Part shown: piece after piece, positions 9,008 to 18,906 of the stretch
How positions within the stretch are numbered: the stretch's first letter is position 1
Layout of the letters: every line of letters begins with the position of its first letter
Source: RGIG250 sp964540025
GTDB lineage: Bacteria > Bacillota > Negativicutes > Selenomonadales > Selenomonadaceae
Reading direction: 5' to 3'
DNA: 64,000 nucleotides
Assembly: GCA_964540025.1 (NCBI GenBank)
Contig: CAZIKQ010000003.1
Span: 32,941 to 96,940, forward strand
Notes under the pieces: generated by a model
Told to the model about the DNA's origin: nothing
The model's database searches: none
The model's input: only the letters and a program-made list of their open reading frames with translations
Program-made: the position numbers and the translations under genes

Positions 9008-10225
9008 ATGCTTTTTAAGGAAAGCGTGCGTATTGCCCTCGATGCATTGACGGCTAATAAGTTAAGGACGATCCTTACAATGCTGGGAATCATTATTGGC
9101 GTTGGAGCCGTAATCGCTATGGTATCAGTGGGGCTTGGGGTCAAGCAGAATATTACGAATTCTATTTCCAGCCTCGGAAGCAATATGCTGATTGTCATGC
9201 CGGGAAGTTCCAATACCGGAGGTCTCCGGTCAGCGGCGGGCTCCAGGACTACCCTGAAATATGAGGATGCCGTATCGATAAAATCAAAAGTAAAGAATAT
9301 TGACTATGTATCTCCTACTGTACGGCGTTCATTTCAGGTAGTAAATGGCAATCAAAACTGGAACACAACTGTGTATGGTGTTACCACTGAGTATATGCCC
9401 ATTCGATCACTGGCGGTTTCGGCTGGATCCTTCATTACCCAGGATGATTTGACAAAGCGTCAGCGTGTAGCTGTCATTGGCACTACGGTAGCAAGCAACC
9501 TTTATGGCAGCAAAAATCCAGTCGGACTGAATATCCGGATCAATAATCAACCCTATAAAGTAATAGGCGTTTTGGAAAGCAAAGGTCAGTCTTCTATGGG
9601 TCAGGACCAGGACGACATTGTAATCATTCCGCTGACAACCGCCATGGAGCGGCTCCTCGGCATTACCTATGTTCAGTCTGTGAATATTCAGGTGTCTTCT
9701 CAGGATAAAATGGATCGCGTACAGGGCGACATTGAGTCACTCTTGAGGCAGCGCCACAGGATAACCGGGGGAAAAGAAGATGACTTTAATGTCAGAAACA
9801 TGACAAGCCTTATGGAAACTGTAAATGAGACAACCAGTATGCTCACTTTGTTTTTGGGCAGTGTGGCTGCAATATCGCTACTGGTTGGGGGAATAGGAAT
9901 AATGAATATCATGATGGTTTCTGTTACGGAGCGTACCCGGGAAATCGGTATTAGGAAAGCATTGGGAGCAACCTATAGGGCAATCATGACCCAGTTCCTC
10001 ATTGAGTCCGTAGTCATTGGAGTAATTGGCGGTTTAATTGGAATTGGCTTTGGCTGTGCTGCTTCAGAGTTAATTTCCCGATTTGGTGGATTTAATACCG
10101 TAATAACTCTATCGCCAATTCTTCTTTCCTTTAGCTTTTCGGTAGGAATCGGCTTGTTTTTTGGCATCTACCCAGCCAGAAAGGCAGCTCTCCTTGATCC
10201 AATAGAAGCTCTTAGATATGAATAA
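9008..10225 (+). CDS. macB: MacB-type ABC exporter, FtsX-like permease subunit
   Basis: A 405-residue permease: one N-terminal helix (around residues 20-45), a MacB-type periplasmic core domain of about 210 residues, then three C-terminal helices belonging to the FtsX domain. Family phrases are visible (ANKLRTILTMLGIIIGVGAV near the start and ERTREIGIRKALGA near residue 315). MacB uses ATP-driven mechanotransmission to push periplasmic substrates into the TolC duct. The start ATG is preceded by GGGAGGGAG. This is the last gene of the exporter operon; a terminator follows at once. Confidence 0.92.
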   Translation: MLFKESVRIALDALTANKLRTILTMLGIIIGVGAVIAMVSVGLGVKQNITNSISSLGSNMLIVMPGSSNTGGLRSAAGSRTTLKYEDAVSIKSKVKNIDYVSPTVRRSFQVVNGNQNWNTTVYGVTTEYMPIRSLAVSAGSFITQDDLTKRQRVAVIGTTVASNLYGSKNPVGLNIRINNQPYKVIGVLESKGQSSMGQDQDDIVIIPLTTAMERLLGITYVQSVNIQVSSQDKMDRVQGDIESLLRQRHRITGGKEDDFNVRNMTSLMETVNETTSMLTLFLGSVAAISLLVGGIGIMNIMMVSVTERTREIGIRKALGATYRAIMTQFLIESVVIGVIGGLIGIGFGCAASELISRFGGFNTVITLSPILLSFSFSVGIGLFFGIYPARKAALLDPIEALRYE

Positions 10226-10228
10226 AAG

Positions 10229-10277
10229 AAACACTATTGAGATGGCTATACTATGTAAGCTGACTCAATAGTGTTTT
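10229..10277 (+). terminator. Terminator of the tolC-macAB operon
   Basis: AAACACTATTGAG (10229-10241) pairs perfectly with CTCAATAGTGTTT (10264-10276). The 13-bp stem ends in a short T run. Confidence 0.75.
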
Positions 10278-10447
10278 GATACGGGAACCCATTTAACCTT
10301 TAACATTACAACAGAATAATATTTTTAACCAATAGTTTTTTGGTTGACGGAAACGTATATGGGGATTAAAATGATAAAAATGCAACATGAGAAATATTAT
10401 TTTGGGTTCAATATGCTGATGACGGTATAGCAAAGTACTACGTAGAG

Positions 10448-10476
10448 TTGTTATCATTACATTGCTATACTATACA
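10448..10476 (+). promoter_or_regulatory. Likely promoter of the deacetylase-uppP-pth group
   Basis: TTGTTA (10448-10453), a 17-base spacer and TATACA (10471-10476) lie about 58 bases before the TTG start at 10534. The rest of the 256-base gap from 10278 shows no gene. Confidence 0.5.
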
Positions 10477-10533
10477 TAAAATATAAAATTTGTGATGTTG
10501 GGCCTCTGAATACAGATTGATGGGGTTTTATTC

Positions 10534-11331
10534 TTGAAAAAGTTTTTTGTTTTTTCATTAGTTATCTTTTGTCTGGTTACGATTAGTAAATGTCAGGCGA
10601 TGGCTTCTGTATCTGCTTGTACAACAGCAAAGAAGATGATAATTCTTAATTATCATAAGGTGGATGATTACTTCAGTTCTCTGTCAGTTACTCCCCGTGA
10701 TTTTGATAACCAAATGGCCTTTCTTAAAAAAAATGGTTTTGAAACTATATCCCTTGAACAATTAAGGGGCGTGCTGGCCGGAGAAGAGGTTAATTTACCT
10801 GAACGTCCGTTAATGATCACTTTTGATGATGGATACCGTGATAATTACACAAATGCTTACCCGATTTTGAAAAAATATGGCTTCACTGGCGTAATTTTCG
10901 TGATCACCTCTTTTATTGATCGCAAATTGCCTTATTACATCTCCTGGGATATGGCGAAGGAAATGCAAGAAAGCGGCGTTATTGATATCGAGTCCCATAC
11001 TGTTGATCATATTTCCATGACGGAGTTGAACGATGAAAAGCTCCGAAGGGAGCTTACTGAATCAAAGAAAAGGATTGAAGAGGTCTTGGAAAAGCCTGCC
11101 GAGTATGTAGCATATCCGACAGGTACCTATAATTTGCACATTGCTGATATTGTTCGTGGTTGTGGATACAAGGGGGCTTTTACGATAAAGTATGGAAATG
11201 TCGATACAATGACGAATTTGTATGCTATTGAGCGCTTACCGGTTTTTAGAACGGCGAATACTTACGAAGATTTTATTGACAGAATACAGTATGTTCCAAT
11301 TTTTGAGAGATTTGGCTGGATGAAGAGCTGA
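10534..11331 (+). CDS. Polysaccharide deacetylase family protein, exported
   Basis: A 265-residue protein with a signal peptide (KKFFVFSLVIFCL...) and a NodB/CE4 deacetylase domain. The metal site is readable: ITFDDGYRDN carries the catalytic base Asp and metal Asp, and SHTVDH supplies the two His ligands. CE4 enzymes remove N-acetyl groups from peptidoglycan, chitin-like or biofilm polysaccharides. The TTG at 10534 is the only start that keeps the signal peptide; its ribosome site is weak. It is followed 29 bases later by uppP, and may belong to the same cell-envelope transcript. Confidence 0.85.
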   Translation: MKKFFVFSLVIFCLVTISKCQAMASVSACTTAKKMIILNYHKVDDYFSSLSVTPRDFDNQMAFLKKNGFETISLEQLRGVLAGEEVNLPERPLMITFDDGYRDNYTNAYPILKKYGFTGVIFVITSFIDRKLPYYISWDMAKEMQESGVIDIESHTVDHISMTELNDEKLRRELTESKKRIEEVLEKPAEYVAYPTGTYNLHIADIVRGCGYKGAFTIKYGNVDTMTNLYAIERLPVFRTANTYEDFIDRIQYVPIFERFGWMKS

Positions 11332-11360
11332 TTGCTCAGCAGTTATTAAGTGGGGAGAAA

Positions 11361-12185
11361 ATGGAATTAACGACCGCCGAGCTTTTTAAGGTTATTGTAA
11401 TTGGTATTGTGGAGGGTGTGACAGAATGGCTGCCCATAAGCAGTACCGGTCACATGATATTGGTTGACGAGCTTATTACGTTGCAGGTATCACAAAAGTT
11501 TAAGGATATGCTCTTGGTAGTTATACAGCTTGGGGCAATTCTCTCTGTTGTGGCCATGAATTTTACCAGGCTTAATCCTTGGGCCGCCAGCAAAGATTAT
11601 CACGAAAAAAAAAGAACTGTTGTTTTGTGGTATAAGGTTATTGTAGCTACAATTCCGGCTGGTGTAATAGGTTTGCTTTTTGATGAATATGTAGAGGAAC
11701 ATTTTATGACCGCCGCTGTAGTTGCGGTTACTTTAATAATTTATGGAGTGTTGTTTATCGTCGTTGAAAACTATAATAAAAGGCGAAAGCCGTGTATAAC
11801 AAGTTTGGATTCGCTTGATTACAAAACGGCTATATTGATTGGCTGTTTTCAAGTACTGTCTCTGATACCGGGAACGTCAAGGTCGGGCGCGACTATTTTG
11901 GGCGGAATGTTGTGCGGTGTTTCCAGAATGGTTGTTACGGAGTTTACCTTTTTTCTGGCTATACCGGTTATGTTTGGGGCAAGCTTTCTTAAGCTGTTGA
12001 AATTTGGGGTATCTTACTCTTTTGCTGAGTTTGTCATTTTGTTTGTGGGAATGGTTGTAGCGTTTATCACATCGGTGCTGTCTATAAAGTGCTTGCTGAA
12101 ATACATAAAAAAGAATGACTTTAAGGTCTTTGGATACTATAGGATTATACTAGGTGTCGCTGTTTTATTCTGCCTTGTGTTGTGA
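11361..12185 (+). CDS. uppP: Undecaprenyl-diphosphatase UppP (BacA)
   Basis: A 274-residue polytopic protein. Both BacA signature regions are present: EGVTEWLPISSTGHM near residue 19 (catalytic Glu and the Ser/His motif) and PGTSRSGATILGG near residue 171. It dephosphorylates undecaprenyl pyrophosphate to recycle the lipid carrier of peptidoglycan and surface polysaccharide synthesis, and affects bacitracin resistance. Start ATG follows GGGGAG. pth starts 12 bases after the stop. Confidence 0.95.
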   Translation: MELTTAELFKVIVIGIVEGVTEWLPISSTGHMILVDELITLQVSQKFKDMLLVVIQLGAILSVVAMNFTRLNPWAASKDYHEKKRTVVLWYKVIVATIPAGVIGLLFDEYVEEHFMTAAVVAVTLIIYGVLFIVVENYNKRRKPCITSLDSLDYKTAILIGCFQVLSLIPGTSRSGATILGGMLCGVSRMVVTEFTFFLAIPVMFGASFLKLLKFGVSYSFAEFVILFVGMVVAFITSVLSIKCLLKYIKKNDFKVFGYYRIILGVAVLFCLVL

Positions 12186-12197
12186 TAGAATACGATT

Positions 12198-12827
12198 ATG
12201 AAGATGCTCGTAGGATTGGGAAACCCCGGCAAGGAATATGAAAATACAAAGCATAATGTGGGCTGGATGCTGCTGGATGCAGTAGCTTATAAGCTTGGAA
12301 CTTCAGCAGGATGGAGAAAATGCGGCAAGGCTCTTGTTGCGGAGTCTCGTCTTGGAGCAGAAAAACTGATTTTGGTAAAGCCTTTGACTTACATGAATCT
12401 TAGTGGGGAAGCTGTAGGCCCCTTGATGAATTGGTATAAGCTTGATACCGGGGATGTTATGGTGGCCCATGATGATATGGATATTCCTGTTGGAACTGTC
12501 AGAATAAGAAAAAAAGGCGGTGCCGGAGGACACAATGGAATTAAATCTTTGTTGCAGCACCTTCCTGATGAGAACTTTGCAAGAATCCGAATTGGTATAG
12601 GCAGGCCGCTGCCTAGCTGGTCTGTCGTTAATCATGTCTTGGCGGTATTTAATGAGGACCAGCGGCCACTGATTGACGAGTCTATCAAGTATCTTATACC
12701 GGCGGTAGAGTGTATCGTCACAAATGGTATAGATTTTGCTATGAATAAGTATAACCCCAAAAAACAAAAGAAAGAAAAAGGGGCTTGGAAAAAGGAACAG
12801 GCAGGTGATAAAGAAGACAATGAATGA
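12198..12827 (+). CDS. pth: Peptidyl-tRNA hydrolase
   Basis: A 209-residue Pth. The start KMLVGLGNPGKEYENTKHNV carries the conserved Asn10 and catalytic His20, and VAHDDMDIPVG carries the conserved Asp. The enzyme releases peptides from prematurely dropped peptidyl-tRNA. It is about 15-20 residues longer than usual because of a Lys/Glu-rich tail (KKQKKEKGAWKKEQ). The 3' end overlaps the next gene, so the two are probably coupled. No strong ribosome site precedes the ATG. Confidence 0.95.
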   Translation: MKMLVGLGNPGKEYENTKHNVGWMLLDAVAYKLGTSAGWRKCGKALVAESRLGAEKLILVKPLTYMNLSGEAVGPLMNWYKLDTGDVMVAHDDMDIPVGTVRIRKKGGAGGHNGIKSLLQHLPDENFARIRIGIGRPLPSWSVVNHVLAVFNEDQRPLIDESIKYLIPAVECIVTNGIDFAMNKYNPKKQKKEKGAWKKEQAGDKEDNE

Positions 12828-14073
12828 GGTTACAGCATTATACGCTGACGATGATGGTAATATACTTGACATACCGGGCTTAGGCGCCATGGGAAGAGTT
12901 GGTAATTCTGAATTGCAGTTGAAACCAGAAGATTTAATACCTTTACCACGGGGGTCAGATTTGATGTTTATGCCTGGCCGACAAGCGGTGGGAGTATCTT
13001 CAGACGGAGAGGTATTACCGGTTGCTGGTTTGGCTGTTGCGGCGGTTATTCCGCCTGGTTACACGAGGACTCATGTCCCCGCATATAGAATCGATTCGGA
13101 AAATAATGACTCAGCAAGGCCCCTTCCGCTGTATGGGTATACTGCGGTGGCTGTGTACAATGACGAGCTTTATGTAGCGGCAATACATACAGATAATCAA
13201 GATGATAAATGGAATCCAGAACATTACAATACAAAAAATCTTTCAAAATTAGTAAAAAATGTTAAAAAAGATTTATCTGAAAATCGTCTTGTTGATCACT
13301 TGTCAAATTGTGCACTAACTTGGCATTGCCAGACTGCTGAAAACCTTTTTTATCATCGATGGGAGGCGGGAATCCCGGTTTCTCCCGTTTGTAATGCGAA
13401 ATGTTTGGGCTGTATATCATTGCAGCCGGCAGAGTGTTGCCCTTCTCCCCAGAGTAGGATTAAATTCAAACCTACGGCAAAGGAAATTGCCGAAATAGGA
13501 ATTTACCACTTGTCGATAGCTCCTCAGGGTATTGTTAGTTTTGGGCAAGGGTGCGAAGGGGAGCCGTCTCTGTCAGCCGATAACATAGCTGAAGGGATCA
13601 AGCTCATAAGAGAAAATACTGATAAAGGCCAGATCAATATAAATACTAATGCTGGGTTTACCCTCGGTATTAGGAAAATAGTTGATGCCGGGCTGAATTC
13701 TATGAGAGTCAGCATTATAAGCGCGAGACCGGAATCTTACGACGCCTACTACCGAAGCTCTTATAAACTGACTGACGTGAAAAACAGTGTCCGATATGCA
13801 TTGGAGCATGGCGTATATGTATCATTGAATCTTTTATACTTCCCCGGCTTTAACGACCGTCAGGAAGAAGTAACTGCCTGGCAGGAATTTCTAAAAGAGC
13901 TTCCGATACAGATGATTCAGATGAGAAATCTGAATATTGATCCGGACTGGTTTCTTGCAACAATGCCACAAAATGGCGGTACATCAATCGGCACGATTAA
14001 ATTTATTGAGTCGTTAAGAGAAGCACAGCCTGAAATAACAATTGGCAGCTTTAGCCATTATTTCGGTGACTGA
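12820..14073 (+). CDS. Radical SAM protein with large N-terminal domain
   Basis: A 417-residue protein in which the CX3CX2C cluster motif of radical SAM enzymes (Cys191, Cys195, Cys198 in VCNAKCLGC) lies almost halfway along. About 185 residues of unrecognised N-terminal sequence precede it. A second Cys group (QPAECC) follows directly, and GQGCEGEPSL fits the SAM-binding glycine region. The reaction is unknown. The start is ambiguous: ATG at 12820 (8-base overlap with pth) or GTG at 12805 with AAGGAA seven bases upstream. The tight coupling to pth hints at a translation-related role, but this is only inference. Confidence 0.75.
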   Translation: MNEVTALYADDDGNILDIPGLGAMGRVGNSELQLKPEDLIPLPRGSDLMFMPGRQAVGVSSDGEVLPVAGLAVAAVIPPGYTRTHVPAYRIDSENNDSARPLPLYGYTAVAVYNDELYVAAIHTDNQDDKWNPEHYNTKNLSKLVKNVKKDLSENRLVDHLSNCALTWHCQTAENLFYHRWEAGIPVSPVCNAKCLGCISLQPAECCPSPQSRIKFKPTAKEIAEIGIYHLSIAPQGIVSFGQGCEGEPSLSADNIAEGIKLIRENTDKGQININTNAGFTLGIRKIVDAGLNSMRVSIISARPESYDAYYRSSYKLTDVKNSVRYALEHGVYVSLNLLYFPGFNDRQEEVTAWQEFLKELPIQMIQMRNLNIDPDWFLATMPQNGGTSIGTIKFIESLREAQPEITIGSFSHYFGD

Positions 14074-14232
14074 TGATTAAGCTGTTAGGATTTATGTCCT
14101 GTTTAGTAAATTTTTACGTTCTCTAGAAGGAATTGGGGGTTATTTATCGAAAAAATTGCTGCGGTTTATTTTTATTTGAATACGTGATTGAATTCTTTGT
14201 TTTCAATATTTCTACAATGGAGGTAAAGTAAA

Positions 14233-15018
14233 ATGTTGGATGATCAGGATTGGGGACTATTCAAAACTAAGCTAAAGGCAAAAACCGGTATTGACCTTGA
14301 TTTATATAAAGAGGCGCAAATGAGGCGCCGCATTGAGAATCTGGTTTGCCGTAGTGATTTTACTTCATATGCAGGTTATTTTGATGAGTGCTGCAAAAAT
14401 AAAGACGATTTTGCTGCCTTCATTGAATATCTTACTATCAACGTTTCCGAATTTTTCAGAACCCCTGAAAAATTTGGGTTATTGGAGACCGATATTATTC
14501 CTTACCTTTTGAAGCGTTCACCAAAACTTAACATTTGGAGTGCAGGTTGCTCTATCGGTGCTGAGCCGTATTCTCTTTCCATAATTATGAAGGAGATGAC
14601 CCCGGGCACGAGGCACCGGATTTTGGCAAGTGATTTAGATATTGAAATTCTGGCAAAGGCTCGTGCAGGCGTTTATTCGGATAGTGAGCTTAAGGCCGTA
14701 AAACCAGCCCGGTTGGCCAAATATTTTGATAAGGTTGATGGAAAATACGCTGTTAAGCGGGATATAAAATCCGTAATTGAATTTAAGCGTCACAATTTGC
14801 TGAAGGATCCCTTCGAGACTGGTTTTGACCTCATTCTTTGCCGAAATGTTGTCATTTACTTCACTGAAGAGGCGAAAGATCAGCTTTATAGTAATTTTCT
14901 CAAGTCATTGAAGCCGGGTGGTATTCTCTTTGTCGGCGCTACCGAAGCTATTCTTAATTTCCGGAAGCTAGGCTATACAAGCTACAAGCCCTTTTTCTAT
15001 CAGAGACCGTTGGAATAA
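14233..15018 (+). CDS. cheR: CheR-type protein-glutamate O-methyltransferase
   Basis: A 261-residue protein with the CheR layout: an all-helical N-terminal domain (to about residue 75) and a SAM-dependent methyltransferase domain. The motif WSAGCSIGAEPYSLS is the SAM-binding loop, NVSEFFRTPEKF the linker, and LILCRNVVIYF the motif around the active site. CheR methylates glutamates of chemoreceptors. No other chemotaxis gene lies in the window, so this is an orphan copy. ATG has AATGGAGGT upstream. A terminator hairpin follows directly. Confidence 0.88.
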   Translation: MLDDQDWGLFKTKLKAKTGIDLDLYKEAQMRRRIENLVCRSDFTSYAGYFDECCKNKDDFAAFIEYLTINVSEFFRTPEKFGLLETDIIPYLLKRSPKLNIWSAGCSIGAEPYSLSIIMKEMTPGTRHRILASDLDIEILAKARAGVYSDSELKAVKPARLAKYFDKVDGKYAVKRDIKSVIEFKRHNLLKDPFETGFDLILCRNVVIYFTEEAKDQLYSNFLKSLKPGGILFVGATEAILNFRKLGYTSYKPFFYQRPLE

Positions 15019-15035
15019 AATAGTACGATTTAATT

Positions 15036-15061
15036 AGGGAGGGCTTAGCCCTCCCTGTTTT
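15036..15061 (+). terminator. Terminator after cheR
   Basis: AGGGAGGGCT (15036-15045) and AGCCCTCCCT (15047-15056) form a GC-rich stem, followed by GTTTTT. Confidence 0.8.
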
Positions 15062-15074
15062 TGGTTTAGTATAA

Positions 15075-15886
15075 ATGAATCTTCTTGAAAGTGTTGATAA
15101 AAGCTTCCGCTGGGCATATGAAAAAAGCTTTTTTTATCGGCAAATATATAATAAACAGGGCATCCTCGTTAAGGATTCCATGACAAGAGCTGATTTTATG
15201 CAGCTACCGGTTATTAGTTTACTTGATTACATATCAGCGCCACTGCTCGATGTTGTATCTCTACCTTTAAGTTCTATCAGTGAAATTAGTTCAGCGACTT
15301 ATGGAGAATCAATGTTTCTAAAAGCAAGGTCAGATAAAGAAATCAGCGATAGTGTTGAATTGACAAAAAATATTTAGTCAGTATGGGTGTTAATAGAACG
15401 TCAATAGTGGCGCTTGATGGTCTCTCAGCTGTCGAGGGAACAGAAATATCAATGGCATTATCGGCTATTGGGGCTGGTGTCTGCTATTTAACTACGGAGA
15501 TGAGCTTTGCTGAAAAGCTGAATTTACTTGGACAGGTAGGGGTAGATACGATGATTGTTCATGTAGATTCTCTACATGAATATATAATAACCGACCGTGT
15601 CTCTATTTTATCCAGGTTGTTCCGAATCGTAGCGATATCTTATAATTATCCAAAGAATGAGAAAAAACAATGTATTTCAGAATACGAAGCAACGATAGGG
15701 ACTCCAATATATGAAATCATTTCCTTACCGTGGACAGCGTCACTGATTGACCTATACAAGAGCGTTGGTAGTGATGATTACATAGCTCGCAACACACTAC
15801 TGATAGAAAATATATCAGATGATCCGATTTTTACAGATACTGCGGCGAGAGCGATGCCGTTGATTAGAGTGAAACAGGACGGTTGA
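15075..15886 (+). pseudogene. Shrunken PaaK-like (phenylacetate-CoA ligase family) relic, frameshifted
   Basis: Two reading frames (15075-15377 and 15383-15886) join into one about 270-residue protein if a -1 shift, equal to one extra A, occurs in the A6 run at 15365-15370; the joined text reads ELTKKYLVSMGVNRTSIVAL. The joined protein follows phenylacetate-CoA ligase order: FFYRQIYNKQGI (N-terminal helix), DFMQLPVISL, SSATYGES at the place of the ATP-loop SSGTTG, then a region matching the central domain, and AMPLIR where PaaK has its A8-type motif. The family is normally about 430 residues; the YGLSE-type ATP motif and C-terminal lobe are missing, and the P-loop is altered. I read it as a non-catalytic relic. 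It ends six bases before uvrA. Confidence 0.65.
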
Positions 15887-15892
15887 AAGATT

Positions 15893-18715
15893 ATGGATAA
15901 TTTCATCAAAATTAAAGGTGCAAGAGCGCATAACCTTAAAAACATAAGTCTTGAAATTCCCCGGGATAAACTGGTAGTTGTTACAGGACTGTCAGGTTCG
16001 GGAAAATCTTCCCTTGCCTTTGATACTATTTATGCAGAAGGGCAAAGGAGATATGTTGAATCGCTGTCATCCTATGCCAGACAGTTTCTTGGCCAAATGG
16101 ATAAGCCGGATGTAGACTATATAGAAGGGCTTTCTCCGGCCATTTCTATCGATCAAAAAACGACCAGTCATAATCCAAGGTCAACCGTTGGCACAGTGAC
16201 GGAAATCTATGATTATCTTCGCTTGTTATTTGCCAGAGCAGGGCGGCCTCATTGTCCGAAATGCGGAAAACCCATTACTCAGCAATCCCTTGATCAAATG
16301 CTTGATCAAATCTTAAAACTGCCGGAACGGACAAAAATATATATCACCGCCCAGGTGGTAAGAGGTAAAAAGGGGGAACATCGAAATACCTTAGCGGCAA
16401 TCCGCCGGGACGGGTACGTCCGGGTACGCATAGACGGTGAATTGTACGACATCAACGATGACATCAAGCTTGATAAGAATAAGAAGCACACTATTGAGGT
16501 TGTAGTCGATCGTCTGGCGATCCGTGATGACATAAGAGACAGACTGGCAGACTCGGTTGAAAGTGCATTAAAGATAGGCGGCGGGGTTGTATATGTTGAT
16601 GTCATAGACGGCGAAACCTTAATGTTCAGTCAGAACTTTGCCTGTGTTGATTGCGGTATAAGTTTGCCGGAAATAGCCCCGAGAATGTTTTCCTTTAACA
16701 GTCCTTTCGGGGCTTGTCCAAGTTGCAGCGGACTGGGAAGTAATAAAAAGTTTGATGAAAGCCTCGTAGTTCCTGACCCTGATAAAAGCATAGCCGATGG
16801 CGCCTTTGCCCCCCTGTCCAAAAATCTTGCTTCATACGCTATGTGTCAGATAGGGGCAATGCTGTACAAGCATGGGGAAAAGCTGGAAACTCCCTGGAAT
16901 AAGTTGCCGGAAAAACTTAGATATTCCCTGTTGTATGGTTCAAAAGAGATGGTGGATTTTGAATATGAAAATATGTTTGGTGAAGTTCGCACCCACCATG
17001 TTTATTTTGAGGGCGTCATGAATATTCTTCAGCGCCGCTATAAAGAAACGACCTCCGATGAAATGAGGGAAAGCTACGAGCAATATATGACAGAGACTCC
17101 TTGTCCTGCTTGTAATGGGTCAAGACTTAAACCTGAAACACTGGCAGTAACGATTGGCGGGATGAATATTCATCAGGTTACCTCTTTATCAGTCAGTGAT
17201 TCACTGGCCTTTTTTGACAAACTAAACCTTAGCGATAGAGAGAAAAAAATAGCAGCACAGGTACTAAAGGAAATCAAGGCAAGGCTTGGTTTTTTATCTC
17301 ATGTGGGACTCGATTACCTGACTTTGAACAGGTCAGCCGGAACTCTATCCGGAGGTGAAGCACAGCGAATCAGACTTGCTACCCAGATAGGTTCGGGCCT
17401 TATGGGAGTACTATATATTCTCGATGAACCCAGCATAGGGCTTCATCAGAGAGATAACAAACGCTTGTTGGATGCCCTTTGTCATTTACGGGATTTAGGA
17501 AATACTCTTATCGTTGTTGAGCATGACGAAGATACAATGCGCACGGCTGACCAAATTATCGATATTGGACCAGGGGCCGGTGAGCATGGAGGCAGAGTCG
17601 TGGCGCAAGGTACAGCGAGTGAGATTTCTGCTAATCCGGAGTCAATAACTGGACAGTATTTGTCAGGGGAAAAAACTATTCCTGTTCCATCCATTCGTAG
17701 AACGGGAAGTGTAAATGCTATTGAAATAATTGGGGCGGAAGAAAATAACCTTAAAAATGTGAATGTAAGATTCCCCATAGGCCTGTTTACAGTTGTTACC
17801 GGGGTTTCCGGTTCCGGAAAGAGCACGCTTGTCAACGAAATACTCTATAAAGGAGTGGCGGCCCGGTTATACCATACAAAAGGCAAGCCGGGCAAGCATA
17901 AAGAAATTGCTGGGCTTGAATTTATAGACAAAATCATAGATGTTGACCAATCACCTATTGGTAGAACTCCCAGATCAAATCCTGCCACTTATACTGGCTT
18001 ATTTGACGCTGTTCGAGATTTATTCAGCAAGACTGCTGAAGCAAAAATGAGGGGATATAAGCCGGGAAGATTTAGCTTTAATGTTAAGGGAGGCAGATGC
18101 GAAGCCTGTAAAGGCGATGGAATAATAAAGATAGAGATGCATTTTCTTCCGGATGTATATGTACCATGTGAAGTTTGTCATGGGGCAAGATATAATAGAG
18201 AAACCCTTGAGGCTAAATACAAAGGAAAGAGCATATCTGATGTCTTAAATATGACGATTGATGAGGCTTTGGATTTCTTTGCTAATATCCCGGTGATAGC
18301 CAGAAAGCTTCAAACGATACACGATGTAGGACTTGGCTATATAAAGCTTGGACAGCCGGCAACCACTCTTTCCGGGGGTGAGGCCCAGCGAGTTAAACTA
18401 GCCTCTGAGCTGTCGAAAAGGTCTACCGGAAAAACGTTATATATTCTTGATGAACCGACTACAGGTCTTCATACCGATGATATTTCCCGCTTACTGGTGA
18501 TCCTGCAAAGGTTGGTAGATTCAGGAGACACTGTTGTAGTTATTGAGCATAATCTTGATGTAATTAAATCAGCTGATTATATTATTGACCTGGGGCCAGA
18601 GGGAGGCGAGGACGGAGGAACCATAGTATGTACAGGTACTCCTGAGGATATTTCAAATAATAATCAATCCTATACTGGCAGCTTCCTCAAACCATTACTT
18701 AACGGAAAAAGATGA
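15893..18715 (+). CDS. uvrA: Excinuclease ABC subunit UvrA
   Basis: A 940-residue UvrA of normal length. Both ABC modules are present: Walker [10 protein letters not shown] at residues 32-40 and GVSGSGKST near 640; signatures [12 protein letters not shown] and [12 protein letters not shown]; Walker [11 protein letters not shown] and [10 protein letters not shown]. Zinc-binding Cys pairs are visible in CPKCGK, CVDCG/CPSC, and [14 protein letters not shown]. UvrA2 finds bulky DNA lesions and loads UvrB. uvrB and uvrC are not in this window. The ATG at 15893 has only a weak site; translation may be coupled to the upstream relic. Confidence 0.97.
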   Translation: MDNFIKIKGARAHNLKNISLEIPRDKLVVVTGLSGSGKSSLAFDTIYAEGQRRYVESLSSYARQFLGQMDKPDVDYIEGLSPAISIDQKTTSHNPRSTVGTVTEIYDYLRLLFARAGRPHCPKCGKPITQQSLDQMLDQILKLPERTKIYITAQVVRGKKGEHRNTLAAIRRDGYVRVRIDGELYDINDDIKLDKNKKHTIEVVVDRLAIRDDIRDRLADSVESALKIGGGVVYVDVIDGETLMFSQNFACVDCGISLPEIAPRMFSFNSPFGACPSCSGLGSNKKFDESLVVPDPDKSIADGAFAPLSKNLASYAMCQIGAMLYKHGEKLETPWNKLPEKLRYSLLYGSKEMVDFEYENMFGEVRTHHVYFEGVMNILQRRYKETTSDEMRESYEQYMTETPCPACNGSRLKPETLAVTIGGMNIHQVTSLSVSDSLAFFDKLNLSDREKKIAAQVLKEIKARLGFLSHVGLDYLTLNRSAGTLSGGEAQRIRLATQIGSGLMGVLYILDEPSIGLHQRDNKRLLDALCHLRDLGNTLIVVEHDEDTMRTADQIIDIGPGAGEHGGRVVAQGTASEISANPESITGQYLSGEKTIPVPSIRRTGSVNAIEIIGAEENNLKNVNVRFPIGLFTVVTGVSGSGKSTLVNEILYKGVAARLYHTKGKPGKHKEIAGLEFIDKIIDVDQSPIGRTPRSNPATYTGLFDAVRDLFSKTAEAKMRGYKPGRFSFNVKGGRCEACKGDGIIKIEMHFLPDVYVPCEVCHGARYNRETLEAKYKGKSISDVLNMTIDEALDFFANIPVIARKLQTIHDVGLGYIKLGQPATTLSGGEAQRVKLASELSKRSTGKTLYILDEPTTGLHTDDISRLLVILQRLVDSGDTVVVIEHNLDVIKSADYIIDLGPEGGEDGGTIVCTGTPEDISNNNQSYTGSFLKPLLNGKR

Positions 18716-18780
18716 ATGTCATGCTTGGTAAAGTATTTGCTTGAAAAAATTTAAGCTGTATAGTATCATGTAAAAAAGTT

Positions 18781-18818
18781 AGAAGCGTTTGCAATTATGC
18801 AAGCGCTTCTAATAATTT
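18781..18818 (+). terminator. Terminator after uvrA
   Basis: AGAAGCGTTTGCA (18781-18793) pairs with TGCAAGCGCTTCT (18798-18810) with one G-U pair and a 4-base loop; an AT-rich tail follows. Confidence 0.65.
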
Positions 18819-18906
18819 TGAAATTATAAAGAACAGTTTTCAATTTCTTTCTCATTTTTGAGCAGCATGTTTGTTTCTGATAATATAATCGTATTTGGAG
18901 GAAACT

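Noticed and set aside
12303..12890. 195-codon open frame on the minus strand
   Set aside because: Antisense to pth and the start of the radical SAM gene; low-complexity, no homology recognised.
15365..15371. Programmed -1 frameshift as the main explanation of the PaaK-like gene
   Set aside because: A AAA AAT is a weak slippery site, no stimulatory stem was evident, and the protein has lost catalytic motifs; decay or a read error is simpler. Kept only as an alternative.
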